64,000 nt of DNA from Phaeotremella fagi (Eukaryota > Basidiomycota > Tremellomycetes > Tremellales > Phaeotremellaceae), in NCBI GenBank assembly GCA_001599715.1, contig BCHU01000003.1, forward strand, positions 1,550,001-1,614,000. The letters are read 5' to 3'. Of this stretch, positions 12,201 through 24,147 are shown piece after piece; position 1 is the first letter of the stretch, and the number at the start of each line of letters is the position of its first letter. Under the pieces are notes generated by a model. It was not told where the DNA came from, did not search any database, and worked only from the letters and a program-made list of their open reading frames with translations. A program made the translations under genes and the position numbers.

Positions 12201-13397
12201 GACTCGTAGGTGTTGAAGGTGGGGGTATCGTCGGTGTGGCTATAGTTGGAGTAACGGGGGGTGCTGAAGTCGATCGAATCATTCCGGGAGGTGGTGGAGA
12301 TAGATTCAAGAAAGGCGACGGCATTAGATGAGGTGAATCGAATGGGGTATCGGGTACTGGTGCAGGAGAATTCAATCCAATATCTCTATTAGGTAATCCA
12401 CACAACCATTCTGTTCCAGTCAGTCACTGTCAATCAGATTGCAAGGTCGGATATTGCGTTCAAAACTTACCATCAAGCAACGTACTCCAGCCTTTGGTTT
12501 TATTGCCATGTCGTTGATGTGGGGAATGAGGGATTCCAGCTGAAGGTAATGGTGATTTGGGAATGTCATCCTCCGAACTAGAATCTGAAGTCACAGATTC
12601 TTTACTTCTTGTTAAAGTAAGTGGGTGATAATGATGGGTGTTCTCTTTGATCATGGAATCCAGTAATCCAGCTTCATGACTCTTTTTATCTTTCCCAGTG
12701 TCTTTGTCTTTGTCTTTCTCTTTCTCTTTCCCAGTGTCCTTGTCTTTGTCTTTCTCCTTGTCTTTCTCCTTTTCTTTTTCTTTTTCTTTCTCCTTCTCCT
12801 TCTCCTCTTTATTCTTCACTACACCTTTCAACAATCCACCACCTAGTCCTCTAGGTACACCGCTTGGAGTAGGACATTCTTGTCCAGCAACGACGACGAT
12901 ATGATAAGGATGTTTATGTTCTACCGGTAAAATGGGGAAACCATTGCTGGCAGTAGGAGTTTGATTGTCGTATGGAGGGACTTGACCAAGAAGGACTGTT
13001 AAATCACCTTTGGGCTAATGAAACCAATCAGACTAAATCTATGTACAGCATGAAATTAAAAATAATGACATACCAGAGCATCACCCATATTCCAGGTAAC
13101 GATCAACACCTTGATAGCATCTCTATCAGGTACTTCGACCTCTTCAGTCTGACGTAAATGAGTAGGTTCAGTTTTAGATCTATAAATTCCAGTCGTCCCA
13201 GTACCAGCACCGGAGTCATTAGATCCACCAAGATCATTATCGTTATCATTCCCATCATTCCCAGCTCCATGTACAGGAAATAAAGCTTGTAAACGACCTA
13301 ACAAGTTCCCATGATGACCTGAACTCGAGGAAGAACTTTGTCCAGATGTGTTGGAAAGATTAGTTTGGATGTTGGGTCGTGAGATACTTGTTGTCAT
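9212..13397 (-). CDS. Inositol-polyphosphate 5-phosphatase family protein (IPPc domain)
   Basis: Predicted to remove the 5-phosphate from inositol phosphates or phosphoinositides. I rebuilt 11 exons: 13397-13074, 13014-12471, 12410-11883, 11836-11773, 11719-11553, 11514-11473, 11429-11373, 11327-11209, 11159-10263, 10209-9335 and 9278-9212; all phases close, giving 1227 aa. Catalytic motifs appear in order: VTWNMGD (about residue 101), VAGQECPTP (about 149), VNSHLAAHTGR, FWCGDLNFR (about 553), PSWCDRVLW (912-920) and SDHRPAIF near the C-terminus. All the residues expected of a Mg-dependent DNase-I-like active site are present. The domain is unusually stretched: a KEKEKD run followed by Ser/Pro-rich sequence (about residues 165-430) lies between the GQE and NSHLAAH motifs, and two further disordered inserts flank PSWCDR. 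Localisation and exact lipid substrate are unknown. Confidence 0.9.
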
Positions 13398-13908
13398 CTT
13401 GACGATGAAGGATCAAGTCGGTGATGGGATCGTCCAGTAAATAAAATGTTTCGTCGTGATCCCAAGCACAATTCATACACGATTACAGTCAATGGATTAA
13501 AAGAGATTTTGAACCCCTGATAGACCTCCTTTATCCAAACAGTCAAATCATCGTTGTTGACACTTTTGTGGTAAGCTCTTGGGTTGTTGGGTTGTCGGAC
13601 GTCTTTTCACTGGATGAACCTCAATAGATTAGATAATATTTGATATGATTGCACAAAGGTATGAATTTGTCTAGATAAGATACAGAAGTGAATGGATGTA
13701 AGTATGGATGGATATTTGTTGTTGTTGTCGTTTCATGCTATGCACTTTACTTATACTTAAAACTCAGCTTCACGGCCGCGCTGGTTATCGCTTCAACTAT
13801 CGCTTTCACTTTCACCTTCTTCTTCTTCTTCTTCTTCTCTGTACAGCATCCGTAAGCTCAACTCATACATGCGTAGGATATAGCCAACAACCATCTCGTC
13901 TCTCTAAG
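13398..13908. promoter_or_regulatory. Divergent promoter, 5-phosphatase / PIG-Y-like gene
   Basis: A 0.5-kb shared upstream region between two divergent genes. Visible elements are a (CTT)n pyrimidine tract at about 13818-13841 in the probable 5' UTR of the + gene. No defined operator was recognised. Confidence 0.45.
13818..13841 (+). repeat. (CTT)n microsatellite
   Basis: About eight CTT units lie in the leader of the PIG-Y-like gene. Confidence 0.8.
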
Positions 13909-14235
13909 ATGAAAGACCCAACAAAATCTGCTATCGACCAAAATCCGAGAACCCAGGCTCATCAATTATATCTACTCTCCTTCCTAGCAATTTCAATATC
14001 GATCTTATCGACAGGACTTGGTATTTCATATTTAACATGTTCTTTATCCGTATGTATCACTTCCCATATCCTCTCTTCTGAGTTGGTACTAACAAAGAAT
14101 CGATTATAGATGTTCGAAAATCAATCGATCTGCTTTGATACGCATTATAAATATCTCATACCGTTGTTGGTACCTGTGACGGTTTGGTTCGTTATTGCCA
14201 ACTGGGTTGGATGGGAATATTTCAGATATGCTTGA
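13909..14235 (+). CDS. PIGY: PIG-Y-like subunit of GPI-GlcNAc transferase
   Basis: A small two-exon gene (13909-14049 and 14110-14235) coding for 88 aa. The intron has GTATGT and TTATAG borders in phase 0. The protein has two predicted transmembrane helices: LYLLSFLAISISILS near residues 22-40 and LIPLLVPVTVWFVIANWVG near 62-80. The C-terminal half (Cys, then LIPLLVPVTVW..W.GWEYFR) matches the pattern I know from PIG-Y, the small subunit of the complex that adds GlcNAc to phosphatidylinositol in the ER, the first step of GPI-anchor synthesis. Fungal counterparts include the Eri1 type. The assignment rests on length, topology and the short C-terminal pattern, so another small two-helix protein is possible. 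Confidence 0.6.
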
Positions 14236-14551
14236 GTTCCAGCTGTAGCTGATGTCACTGTCTTTCAGAAATGGGTTTGACGAATCCGAGAATAAAATCA
14301 TATCGTGAGTGAACACATCAACGTGTATTAACACCCAAAATAGTCTCATACATGTGCTAGGCATACGCCAGAGAATAGAACGAGAAAAGTCGTATCACAT
14401 CGTAAAATAACTAGAAACGATGCCCAGCATCCAAATATCTCTACTATATATACCAAAAAACAATTCCCCTCCATTAACCAAAAAACCATCCAATAAAATT
14501 AAAAAGAAAGATAAAACCAACCCAAACCAGGAATCTACAATCCCATATCAC
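14236..14551. other. Convergent intergenic region
   Basis: This lies between the 3' ends of the PIG-Y-like gene (+) and NUM1-like gene (-). AT-rich sequence around 14440-14510 probably carries polyadenylation signals. There is no gene. Confidence 0.4.
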
Positions 14552-17500
14552 CTAATGAATCGGTGAACCAGGTCTTGATCTACTCAAGATCGATTTACTA
14601 CGTCGACTACTTAACGTGTTGGTATCGCCCAAAGGAACTTTTTTGAATATCGAACCACCAGCTTTTTGATTTTCAGATTCACGTTTTGATCTGACGGAAA
14701 GAGCTGGGGTGTTTGCACCAGCACGAGAAGATGGTCTTAGAGTTGCTGCGTCAACTATTTTATTGGTATGATGGTGATGGTGATGATCTCCAACCAAGTG
14801 TTTACCGTCGCAACAAGCTGTTCCTGGTTAGTACTACCATCTTTCAGTAGATTGTAGACTTACCCCTGACGTTATCCAAACCTTCGAAATCCTCTTGATC
14901 GTTCCCATCATGAACACTAACCAAATCGTAATCATCACCACCTTCCGTTCCAGCCGTACCAACCCAACGTCCCTTATATCTATGACCGCCATGCATGATC
15001 TGAGGCATTTCATGACGTCTCAGATATTCATGAGCAGCAGTACCAGATCTCTTACCGATCGTTGAATTAGCCCGACCTAAAGCAGAAGTCGCTCTCGGTG
15101 GATAAAATGTCGAAGCTTTCGGTGTCGTATCCAAATCGTTCGTTGTACGTGCTGAAGAGATTGATTTGAATGATCGGGGCGATCTTAAAACCCCTTGTTC
15201 ATCAGCTATTGGGGCTAGACGGCTTCGAGAGGGTGTTTGGTTGATGTTATCAGTACTTGGTGCGAACGTACTTGACATCGTTGAGTGCGATTGTTGCAGT
15301 AAGAATTGAAGTGCCTATAGAATCATAAGCTTGGAATATGGATCACGAAAAGCAAAACCTACATTCATCCAAAGATCATGTCGATCTTTCGTGGGTGCCG
15401 TAAACTGAATCTCTCGTCCTGAAGTACCAATAACGATACTTTTACCATACAACCCAGGAGGTGATGAATTAGGGTCATCAATAACTCTAACACTCGAAAT
15501 AAAGACTACCAAACATCAGCACGCAATCTCGAATTCAATGTAGGACTTACCAGATTTAGCAGAGGATTCCTGTGCATGAGTACTTCCAGGATCTTTCGAA
15601 CTCCAATACAAAGTCTTGGTATAAGGATGAAGCCAGAAGAATCTCTTGTGTCTATTCTCAGATTGACCTTTACCAATTGCTCTTCTCGTATATTTGAAGA
15701 GATGTTCACCGATCATCGTTTGAGTGATAGCATGAATGGTAACTGGATCCGTAGCACCGTGATTCTCCTGTTTCGAAGGTTGATGGATAGCGGATTCTAT
15801 TGAAGAGATCGAAGCGTTCCTATCCAGTCTTGACATGATACTCGATCCAGCTGATGCGTAGCCATTGGTAATCGTCTGTCGTGCGCGTTTTTTAACACTA
15901 GCTCTCGACTTCGCAACATGATCTTCAACAGGTGTTGTAGGTGTGTAAACAGTCGAGCGGAAACTACTGTTTGAAGCTTGACGAACGGGTGAAGTAGGTG
16001 CACCGTTTGTAGCTCTAATCGCCGAAGCAGCTGAAGTTGGCGGTAATCGAGATCTACGATTGGCGGTACTACCCATAACAGGGGTTGTTGATCGATTAAC
16101 GAAGTCTTCAGGAGGTGGAGATTGAGGTCGAGGTGGTGGTCCAGTCGACATCTTCTTGACAGGTAGATTAGCTGGTGGAGGCATGTTCGGTGGAGGTGGT
16201 AGATTCATCGTTGGAGGTCGTGTCTTATCAGGTTCAGACGATACATTTGGTAAACCTTCAATAGGGGATGTTGAGATTTCTCTTGAATGAGGTAAACCCT
16301 CTCCATCAGATGGAACACCATTACCGCCAAACGTATCGGCTGATATTCGTTTAAGATCTCTTGAAGATGTCGGTGGTGCTTTGAGGAAATCGTAATTGGT
16401 ACCAGCGGCAACTCTGAAGATACCAACATCGGCTGGGACAGAGTTGTCTTTGGCAGGAACTTCCACAATTTTCTCGACGATCTTTTCGACAATTACCTCA
16501 ACGGGTACTTCCACACGTTTCTCGACAATCTTCTCGACGATTTTTTCGACAATGACCTCGACAGGAACTTCGATTCGTTTCTCCACAATCTTTTCGACAA
16601 TCTTTTCAACAATGACTTCCACGGGAACCTCTACCTGTTTCTCAACAATCTTCTCAACAACTTTTTCAACAATGACTTCAACCGGTACTTCCACCCTCTT
16701 CTCCACAATCTTTTCAACTTCTACAGGAATCTCAACCCGTTTCTCAACTTCCACAATCTTCTCAACAATCTTTTCAACCATGATTTCAACAGGTACCTCA
16801 ACCCTCTTCTCAACAATCTTCTCAACCTCCACAATCTTCTCTACAATCTTTTCGACTTCTACCGGTACCTCAACCCTCTTTTCAACTTCCACAATCTTTT
16901 CAACTATCCTCTCAACAATAACCTCCACAGGTACTTCGACCCTCTTCTCAACTTCTACGATCTTTTCAACAATAACGTCTCGGGGTACATCAACCCTCTT
17001 CTCAACTTCGACGATCTTTTCAACTTCAACAATCTTTTCTACCTCAACGATCTTCTCCTTGATAACCTCTTTAGGTACTTCAACCACCCTTTCCACAATC
17101 TTTTCGACGGGGACATGAACCTCCCTATCAACAGGTACATCCACATGAACAATTTTTTCAACCTCAACGATCTTCTCCACAATAACTTCCTTTGGAACTT
17201 CAACAATTCGTTCAACAACCTTTTCGACAGGTACTTCAACTCGTTTCTCCACCTCCACAATTTTCTCAACCTCAACGATTCGATCAACCGGTTTTTCGAT
17301 TTCGACGATTTTCTCCACCTCGACGATTTTTTCGACCGTAACGATTTTTTCAACTTCCACAATCTTTTCTACCTCCTTGATCTTTTCTACTTCCACAATA
17401 ACTTCTTTGGGTACTTCGACAATCTTCTCCACCTCTACGACCTTCTCAACGATTTTGTCGACAAAGATTTCTTTAGGTACTTCGACGACCCTTTCGACGA

Positions 17501-20336
17501 TCTTCTCAACGTCACGATAAACGATGACTTCAACAGGGACCTCGACGATCTTTTCGACGATCTTCTCAACCTCTTTGGTGACGATGACTTCAACAGGGAC
17601 TTCGACGATCTTTTCGACGATCTTCTCAACCTCTTTGATAACGATGACCTCTTTAGGAACTTCGACGATCTTCTCAACGATCTTTTCGACCTCCCGTTCC
17701 ACAATAACTTCTTTGGGAACTTCAACGATCTTCTCAACGATACGATCGACAAAGACTTCTTTAGGGACCTCAACGATTTTATCGACATAAACGATCTTCT
17801 CCTTTGTCATTGAAGATTTAGCAGCTCGTTTAGCTTCTGTCCAGCCACCGATAGCACCCACTGCGCCAGCTGCCAAACCTAAACCAGCAGCGTGTACAGA
17901 GTTGAATCGCATCGTTCGACTTTGGTCATGTTCGTCATCGTCTGATTCACCTGCTGAAGATTGATCACCACCTTGAGAAGCTGTTGCCCATTCTTGTCCA
18001 GTTGCGTAGTCGTCTGTGTCAGTTGGTAAACCAGACATTGAAGCTGATGGCGTGAGTGTTCCAACTGTTTCCCTGGCATCTTCATAATCTGCATCGGTGT
18101 CTGTAACATCTGTATCCATGACTGATGCTTCCGATGGAGATCTAGCATGTATTTGATGTGAAAGATGACTGGGTAGTGGGACCGTTGATTTAGTTGGAGT
18201 CGTTTCGATGTTGGAGGTAGGAACAGGTGGGAGGGATAGTTCGGCAAGAGCTTTTCGAGGAGTGACAGTTTCAGATGAAGTCAACGTAGCTGCACTGAAT
18301 TTAGGTTTGAGAGTTTGAATATCGGTAGGTGTAACAAGTGGAACGTCCTTGTTTGTAGATTCAGGTGCCCAATCGTCAGTCATGATACCAATCTCAGCGT
18401 AAACAACGGGTGGATCAGAGAATTTCCCATTCTCCATCTCGTCAGCCAAAGCTGATCCCTTGACAAGATCGAAAGAATCGTTTCCAGCATCCAAACTTGA
18501 CCTAGAACCACCAAACATTCCACCAAGAGATTCACCTTTGATCTCGGTCCTTGAAACAGATGGTGAAGCAATGCTTGCAGGTGAATCGAAAGATGACAAT
18601 CGGCGTTGACGAAGGAGATCTGGTGTATCCGAAGAGTTGGTGTCGAAAGATCTATCAGCCGGTGAAGCGGATAATCTTGATGGTACCCTGTTGAAACCGA
18701 GTTTACGTCCAAGACTAGCGGCAATACCACGACCTCGTCCTCTACGACCTCTAGTCGAGTTTTTACCTCCACGATTCGATGCTCCCAAAGTATCATCGTC
18801 TTCATTCCATTCAGAAGCCTTTACACCGAATTCATCAACGTTTTCGGAAGACACTGATCCACCGTTGGCGAAGACCATTTGAGATTTGAGGGCTTTGATC
18901 TCTTGATTGGCTCTATCAAGACTTTCACGTAGTTCACGAACTTCGTTTGCACCGTACATTTCACCAAGAGGAGATCGGACATACAAATGTTCGTTTGGCT
19001 TGTTGGGTGTTGGACCGGGTGATTCGAAATCAGAGCTGTAGATGTCACCAGGAGAAAGAGCGACTTCATTGGCATCGAAACCAGGTCCTCGTTTCTTGGT
19101 ACTTTGAGGTCCGTTACCTGGTCCGAAAACGTCATCATCATCTTCGTCACTGTCATCGCGACCTAGAGGTGAAGCAACAGCTGGACTGGCTCCTCTTGAT
19201 AATCGACCTTTCAAAGCGTTGAGTTTACGTTGACGTTCGGCGTTCAATTCTCCCATTAAATCACTCTTATCACGAGCCAAGGTAGCTGTTGCCTTTCGAG
19301 CTTGTGCCATATCGGTTTCGTGCTTGATCTTCAGTTCTTCCAAAGTCTGTGCATGTTTGTCGGCATCTGATTTATAGGTTTCTGCCAATTCACGAGCAGA
19401 GGCGAGGGAGCGCGTTAAACGCGAATGGTCACCGTTGATCTTTGTGAGTTGACTTTGAGCTTCATTGTGATTGGTGCGGAGTTCTTGAAGATTGACTTCG
19501 AGGTTCCAGTTCTCCTCCTTGTATCGCTCTGTGAAATGGTCAGATCATATCTTGAGAGCTAGCACAAACACTCACCAACATCACTCTCAGCATTCCTAAC
19601 TGCAGCATGCAAGGATTCTCTTTCCGCTTCCCAACCTTCCTTTTCCTCAGCGAATCGTTCAAGAGCGCGATCTCTTTCACTCAACAAAGCTTGGAGACGT
19701 CGTACTTCTACCAAAAGATTTTGACCGATCTCAGTGGCAAACTCCATGTCCAGAGCGCGATGTTGAGCGTTTCGTTGTCTTCTAGATATCGTGTTTGGTG
19801 CTCCGGTCGATGCATCAGCTACAGGTGTTGCTACGTCGATGGCAGGGGAGAAATCGGAATCGATGGACTGGAGGGTACGTCAATAACCACCAAAAGTCAA
19901 ATATCAACGTCATACTCACCTTGTCACCACCGAATTCCCTGACTAAACCTTCGTTCTGCGCATCCCAGCCTTTCATAGCGGTATCCAACTCCATCAACCT
20001 CAATCTCGTCCCTTCCCCTATTTCCTTCCCATCATCCAAACCATCTTCCTCTTCCAAACCCCGAATCCGATTTTCCAATTCAGCCTGTTGTTCCAGAATC
20101 TGTTGACCCATCGTACCGACTTTTTGTAGTTGGACTGATTTCTGTTCGAGTAGGGATTGAAGATGGAGACGAAGATTGGTGGCTGCGTTTGATGGGGTTG
20201 AGGGAATTGGTGCATCGGGGTTTGGTGATTTGAGGGATGGAGGTGCAGGGATGGGATTGGCTAGATTTGGACGTGAGCGTTGACGGGGGAGTGTACCGCT
20301 CACGCCTAGAGGCGGAGCTGAGAAGGGGTCGTCCAT
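14552..20336 (-). CDS. NUM1: NUM1/Ap­sA-type cortical PH-domain anchor protein
   Basis: A 1850-aa protein from six exons: 20336-19920, 19867-19576, 19528-15551, 15505-15363, 15314-14864 and 14823-14552 (phases close). Layout: a disordered start (MDDPFSAPPLG); N-terminal coiled coils (about 50-130 and 180-290, including MEFATEIGQNLLVEVRRLQ); a Ser/Pro-rich acidic middle; about 445 residues of VEKIVEVP-type repeat (roughly 813-1258); a Pro-rich linker; a PH domain of the Mcp5/Num1 type (about 1490-1620, containing KRFFWLHPYTKTLYW and REIQFTAPTKDRHDLW); and a Ser-rich tail with a native six-His run. Proteins of this plan anchor dynein and mitochondria at the cell cortex through PH binding to phosphoinositides. 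Family naming is from architecture; the repeat is not like the yeast 64-aa repeat. Confidence 0.87.
16465..17803 (-). repeat. Coding tandem repeat of VEKIVEVP-type units
   Basis: Inside the NUM1-like gene. Units of 4-13 residues built on EKIVEV, VEKIVEKIVEVP and VPVEVIV recur some dozens of times without an interruption. Almost every position alternates charged (E, K, R, D) with I or V. At the DNA level the units are diverged at third positions, so the protein pattern seems to be kept by selection rather than by recent DNA duplication. Confidence 0.95.
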
Positions 20337-21017
20337 CAGCAAGTGGTTGTTGGAGTCGTTGGGTGAGTGTCGATGTTTGATGTTTAGCTCTGTTAGTGGT
20401 TATTTGCTCTGAAAGTAGCGAGACGCGTTGTTGTGTTGGTGTGACTGGTAAATGAGCTATTGGGAATACTACCGAGTTATGGTGTAGTTAAGAGATATAA
20501 ACTGATATGGTCAGAATGAGGACAAGTGATATCAACAGAACGCACGAGCCTCGAGGAGAGAGTTGGGAAGATGGGAATGGGGAATGATCGGCTAGGTGTT
20601 GTATGTACTCACTGAGTGATATAAGTGGGTGCAGGTATATTCAGTTACCTTGTCTGTTGAGAGTAGATGAAGATGAATGAGGAATGAGATGAATTGGTGA
20701 TGGGGTGTGGTTGTGTTGTTGTGTTGTGTTGTGTTGTGTCGATTGTGGTGATGTTGATTTCTTGTTGATCTGGAACAAAATTAAATGGGGGTTACAAATA
20801 AAAACACAAAAACATACTACACGTCATTAATTCCAGTCGATCACTCTCCTACCACGTGAGATCGGTAAACCGGTTAGAAGCCGGAGCACACTGAGTACCG
20901 TTAAAATATCCATCCAAGCAATCCGAGATCCAAGACTGCTCAGCTCTACTCTACTCTCATTTCATTTCATTACTTTACTTTACTTTGCTTTACTCTGCAT
21001 CAACTGTTATCCCTACA
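20337..21017. promoter_or_regulatory. Divergent promoter, NUM1-like / dehydrogenase
   Basis: A 0.7-kb shared upstream region. It contains a (TTGTG)n repeat at 20708-20740 and a pyrimidine-rich TACTT/CATTT stretch at 20958-20996 just before the dehydrogenase start. Confidence 0.45.
20708..20740 (+). repeat. (TTGTG)n simple repeat
   Basis: An imperfect run of TTGTG units upstream of the NUM1-like gene. Confidence 0.8.
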
Positions 21018-21995
21018 ATGTCCCAACCACCAAAAAAAGTATTCCTTATCACAGGTGCATCAGCAGGTATAGGTAGAACCTGTGCGATCGCTCTTTCAAA
21101 ATCACCAGCCCTCCAACCCGCAGTGATAGTCTTATCAGGTAGAAGAGAATCCGAATTAAAAGCCACCGCCGATGCCTGTGATCCATCCTCTACCACAGAA
21201 ATCTGCGTCGGGGACGTCAGTAACGATAAAGACGTTGCGGCAATGTTCCAACTCGTTCAAACTAAATACGGAAGATTGGATTTATTGTTCAACAACGCCG
21301 GTGTTGATTTGTTGAACTCTATTCCATTGGAGGAAGCTGATATGTCTGTTTTCAGAAAGATGTTGGATATCAATATCATGGCTGCTGTTTTGGTGGGTCG
21401 GAGTGATTTTTTTTTCAACTCATACTTATATCTTATGTTCAGTGTACCGCGGAAGCTATCAAGATTATGAAATCTCAATCTCCAAAAGGAGGTAGAATTG
21501 TGAACAACGGCAGGTAAGTCAATCTCATTTAATTTCATGAGTTACTCCTAATGCCATGGAACATAGTATCTCAGCCACAGCCCCTCGACCAAGTGAGCTC
21601 AAACGTTCAACCGAAATATCACTCTACTAACCAAACCCCCCCAGACTCCGCACCATACACAGTCTCCAAACACGCCATCCTGGGTTTAACCAGATCAACC
21701 TCCTTAGACGGACGTAAATACAACATCACAGCCACCCAACTCGATATCGGTAACGCTTTAACTTCAATGGGTGGATTCGACGGTAAAGAAAGTCGTCAAG
21801 CTGATGGCGAGATGAGACCTGAACCTTATATGGCTGTTGATAACGTTGGGAAAGTATTGGTGTTCTTGGCTGAATTGGATCCAAAGGCTGATGTTTTGAA
21901 CATGAACATTTTGTGAGTTTGCGTGACAATCGGTTGGTTGTACATAACTGACAACTCGTAGGGCTTCTGGTATGCCATTTGTTGGAAGAGGTTAG
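21018..21995 (+). CDS. Short-chain dehydrogenase (YdfG/YMR226c-like serine/3-hydroxy acid type)
   Basis: NADP-dependent SDR of 257 aa from five exons: 21018-21392, 21443-21513, 21567-21592 (26 nt), 21645-21912 and 21962-21995. Marks: [14 protein letters not shown] (cofactor loop), LSGRR (second-strand basic residues favouring NADP), [18 protein letters not shown] with the catalytic Ser, and YTVSKHAI as YxxxK. The ending [13 protein letters not shown] is typical of the yeast YMR226c group, which oxidises L-allo-threonine, serine and related 3-hydroxy acids. The Ser of the active-site motif is created across an intron (AG|T). Confidence in family is high, in substrate moderate. Confidence 0.9.
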
Positions 21996-22310
21996 TCAGT
22001 TAGTATTGATGCGTTATATGCAAAGTTTCTGTGTTACTGTTGCGATGCATAGTGCTGTATTATCGAGTATTCTTCTGAATGTATTCGTCAGAGCATCGCA
22101 TCCATTGAGCTCCTCTTTTGAATGTAAGCGGAGTATCACCAAACTCCGTGTCCACCGCACTGTAGCTTAGCTTCAACGAATGCTGTTGTTGTGAATTGAC
22201 CATATACCTATACCATAGCATATACATAACCAGTTCAATAAGGACATCAGGACTGGGGGTCTCAATAGATTCAAGACTGCTTGCCTAGCCTACCAAAAAG
22301 AAATCTGAAC
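21996..22310. other. Intergenic region
   Basis: This is the dehydrogenase 3' end and the promoter of the next + gene. No conserved element was recognised. Confidence 0.4.
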
Positions 22311-23806
22311 ATGTCAGGTATGTACAGTATCTGTACCCTAAATCTTCCATGGGTAACCTAGCTACATCGAACAGGTTTCCAGAATGCCAGCGTAACGAAG
22401 GGAATGATGATCATCCTAGGAATCTCTTCATTGGCTATATCGTTAATAGACATAAAACCATATTTCCATCTCCAGCTGATACCCCATATAACCAAATATC
22501 ATCAGGTAACTAACTACACCTTCAACTCGAATTCTTTCTGTCGAACAAGACTGATAAATCGTAGTATTGGAGATTCCTTGTTCATCCATTCGTTTTCGTG
22601 AATTCAACAGAACTTTTAATGGGTGAATTGATATTATATAATATCAGTGTTGGGATTGAAAGATCTTTTGGAACTAGGAAATTCGCTGTAAGTCTAGATG
22701 TAACGGCATGACATCGTCGCTGAGTCAACTAAATACTCTCAGTCCTTCGTTCTGATCTCCACAATCGTCTCGTCATTCATATCTTCAGTTCTTCTCATTC
22801 TGTTCCATTCTTTCGGATTGAATTCTATACCAGCCGGTCCTTATGGTTTGATGTTCAGTCTGTAAGTTGTTCCCCCGACTCGTGGGTCTCAGCTGACAAC
22901 ACAACCAAGGATTTGGCAACATTATCGAACGGTGCCTGCAGTCTATCGATTCCGACTCTTATCGATTGATTTCTCAAGTAAAATTTACGTATACATATTA
23001 GCCCTCCAAGTACGTCTCGAAGCTCCCATCTCTACCAACGTATAATCCTAACCTTACCCCTCCCAGCTGGTCCTTTCCAATCCACCCTCCTCAATCTTAG
23101 CGTCCTCAATAGGACTACTCACAGGATATCTCTACCGAACCGATCTCCTCCTTCTCCCGACCCTAACCCTCTCCCGACACCTCCGCCTGAGATCACTGAA
23201 AACCTATCGAATCCCACTCTCAATCTATCTCCTACTCTCACGAATCCTCTCCCCAATCTTCGCAACTTCTACCAGTACCGCTCCCCGAAGATCAAATCGA
23301 ACATTACCAGGTCAACTAACTGATGCACAAATAACAGCCAACGCAAGAAGTGCAGCGTTAGCAGCCACGTTGAATAGTGTAGGTGCAACCAACCCAATAG
23401 CAAGATTATTAGCTAGAGAATTGGTACCACCACTACCGGATTCTAATAATCGACGTACACCGACCAATCAAATACGAACACCATCAACGAATTCAGGGTT
23501 ACCGTTACCAACTCAAACGTTACCGTTGCCTATACCTAGGGAAGGTGCACGAGCGAGAATGGGTGAATGGATGACGGAAATGACTGGGAGAGGGGTGGAT
23601 TCACCGGCTAGAGCACCGACTGAAGATGAGATTGGGGTTTTGAGGAATATGTTCCCGAATCTCAGTAGAGAGGTTATCGTTAGGGCTTTACAACGGAAGT
23701 AAGTGGTTTTGGCTTTGGTAATTTGGAAAGGAGACTGATGGGATTGGGATTTAGTGATTTCAACACTGCTCAGGCTGTCGAGGCTTTGTTGCAAGAGGGG
23801 GAATAG
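22311..23806 (+). CDS. Rhomboid-like membrane protein with C-terminal CUE/UBA domain (UBAC2/Dsc2 type)
   Basis: Seven exons (22311-22317, 22375-22505, 22565-22687, 22743-22861, 22910-23009, 23067-23698, 23755-23806) give 387 aa. The first coding exon is only 7 nt. Several transmembrane helices (from GMMIILGISSLAISLI to LVLSNPPSSILASSIGLL) resemble a rhomboid fold; YWRFLVHPFVF and NISVGIERSFGTRKF match the L1/GxxxExxFG-like region of derlin/rhomboid relatives, but I see no GxSG serine protease motif, so it is probably an inactive pseudoprotease. The C-terminus (EIGVLRNMFPNLSREVI..ALQRNDFNTAQAVEALL) is a ubiquitin-binding CUE/UBA domain with MFP. Such proteins act in ER or Golgi membrane ubiquitin-ligase complexes (UBAC2 in ERAD, Dsc2 in the Dsc complex). 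Confidence 0.83.
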
Positions 23807-24147
23807 GTTTGTTCGTGATTGAAGTTGGATTCTATTTATGCATGTTGTTTGTCATTCTATAGTTTGTACCAAGGTTGTGGTGTCCAAGACTTCAATCGAA
23901 AGCTGTTGATTCTACTGTCCGCCAATAATCTTTGAGCAGTAAGTCGTAGGTTTGAAAAACAGACAACGATGTCAGAGTGGGTGTGGGAATGTATATCGAT
24001 AAAATGCAGGGTAGAAGAGTGGAATATAGGTTTATTCAATGTCGTATCCAACACCACCAACATCAAAGTCCAAAACCCAGAATCAAGCCAAAACCAAAAC
24101 CAAAAACCTAATCCAAGTCAACCAAGACCCCAACCCCCAAACTCACG
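23807..24147. other. Convergent intergenic region
   Basis: Between the rhomboid-like gene (+) and the small acidic gene (-). Reading frames here on the + strand are shadows of the minus-strand gene. A GTGAGT immediately after the acidic gene's stop may be a 3' UTR donor. Confidence 0.4.

Noticed and set aside
12698..12904. Plus-strand SLSFSF frame
   Set aside because: Antisense of the KEKEKD insert of the 5-phosphatase.
14770..14800. His6 run in the NUM1-like C-terminus (possible cloning tag)
   Set aside because: Encoded by mixed CAT/CAC codons inside a normal exon, with flanking native sequence; a natural His run.
16396..17118. Long + strand frame of STIFSTIFST repeats, and a second at 17115-17813
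   Set aside because: Antisense and out-of-frame readings of the VEKIVEVP repeat of the NUM1-like gene, whose minus-strand frame is continuous and domain-bearing.
16465..17803. Array of short repeats that could suggest a CRISPR or satellite
   Set aside because: Units vary in length, have no spacers, and keep one open coding frame; this is a eukaryotic gene.
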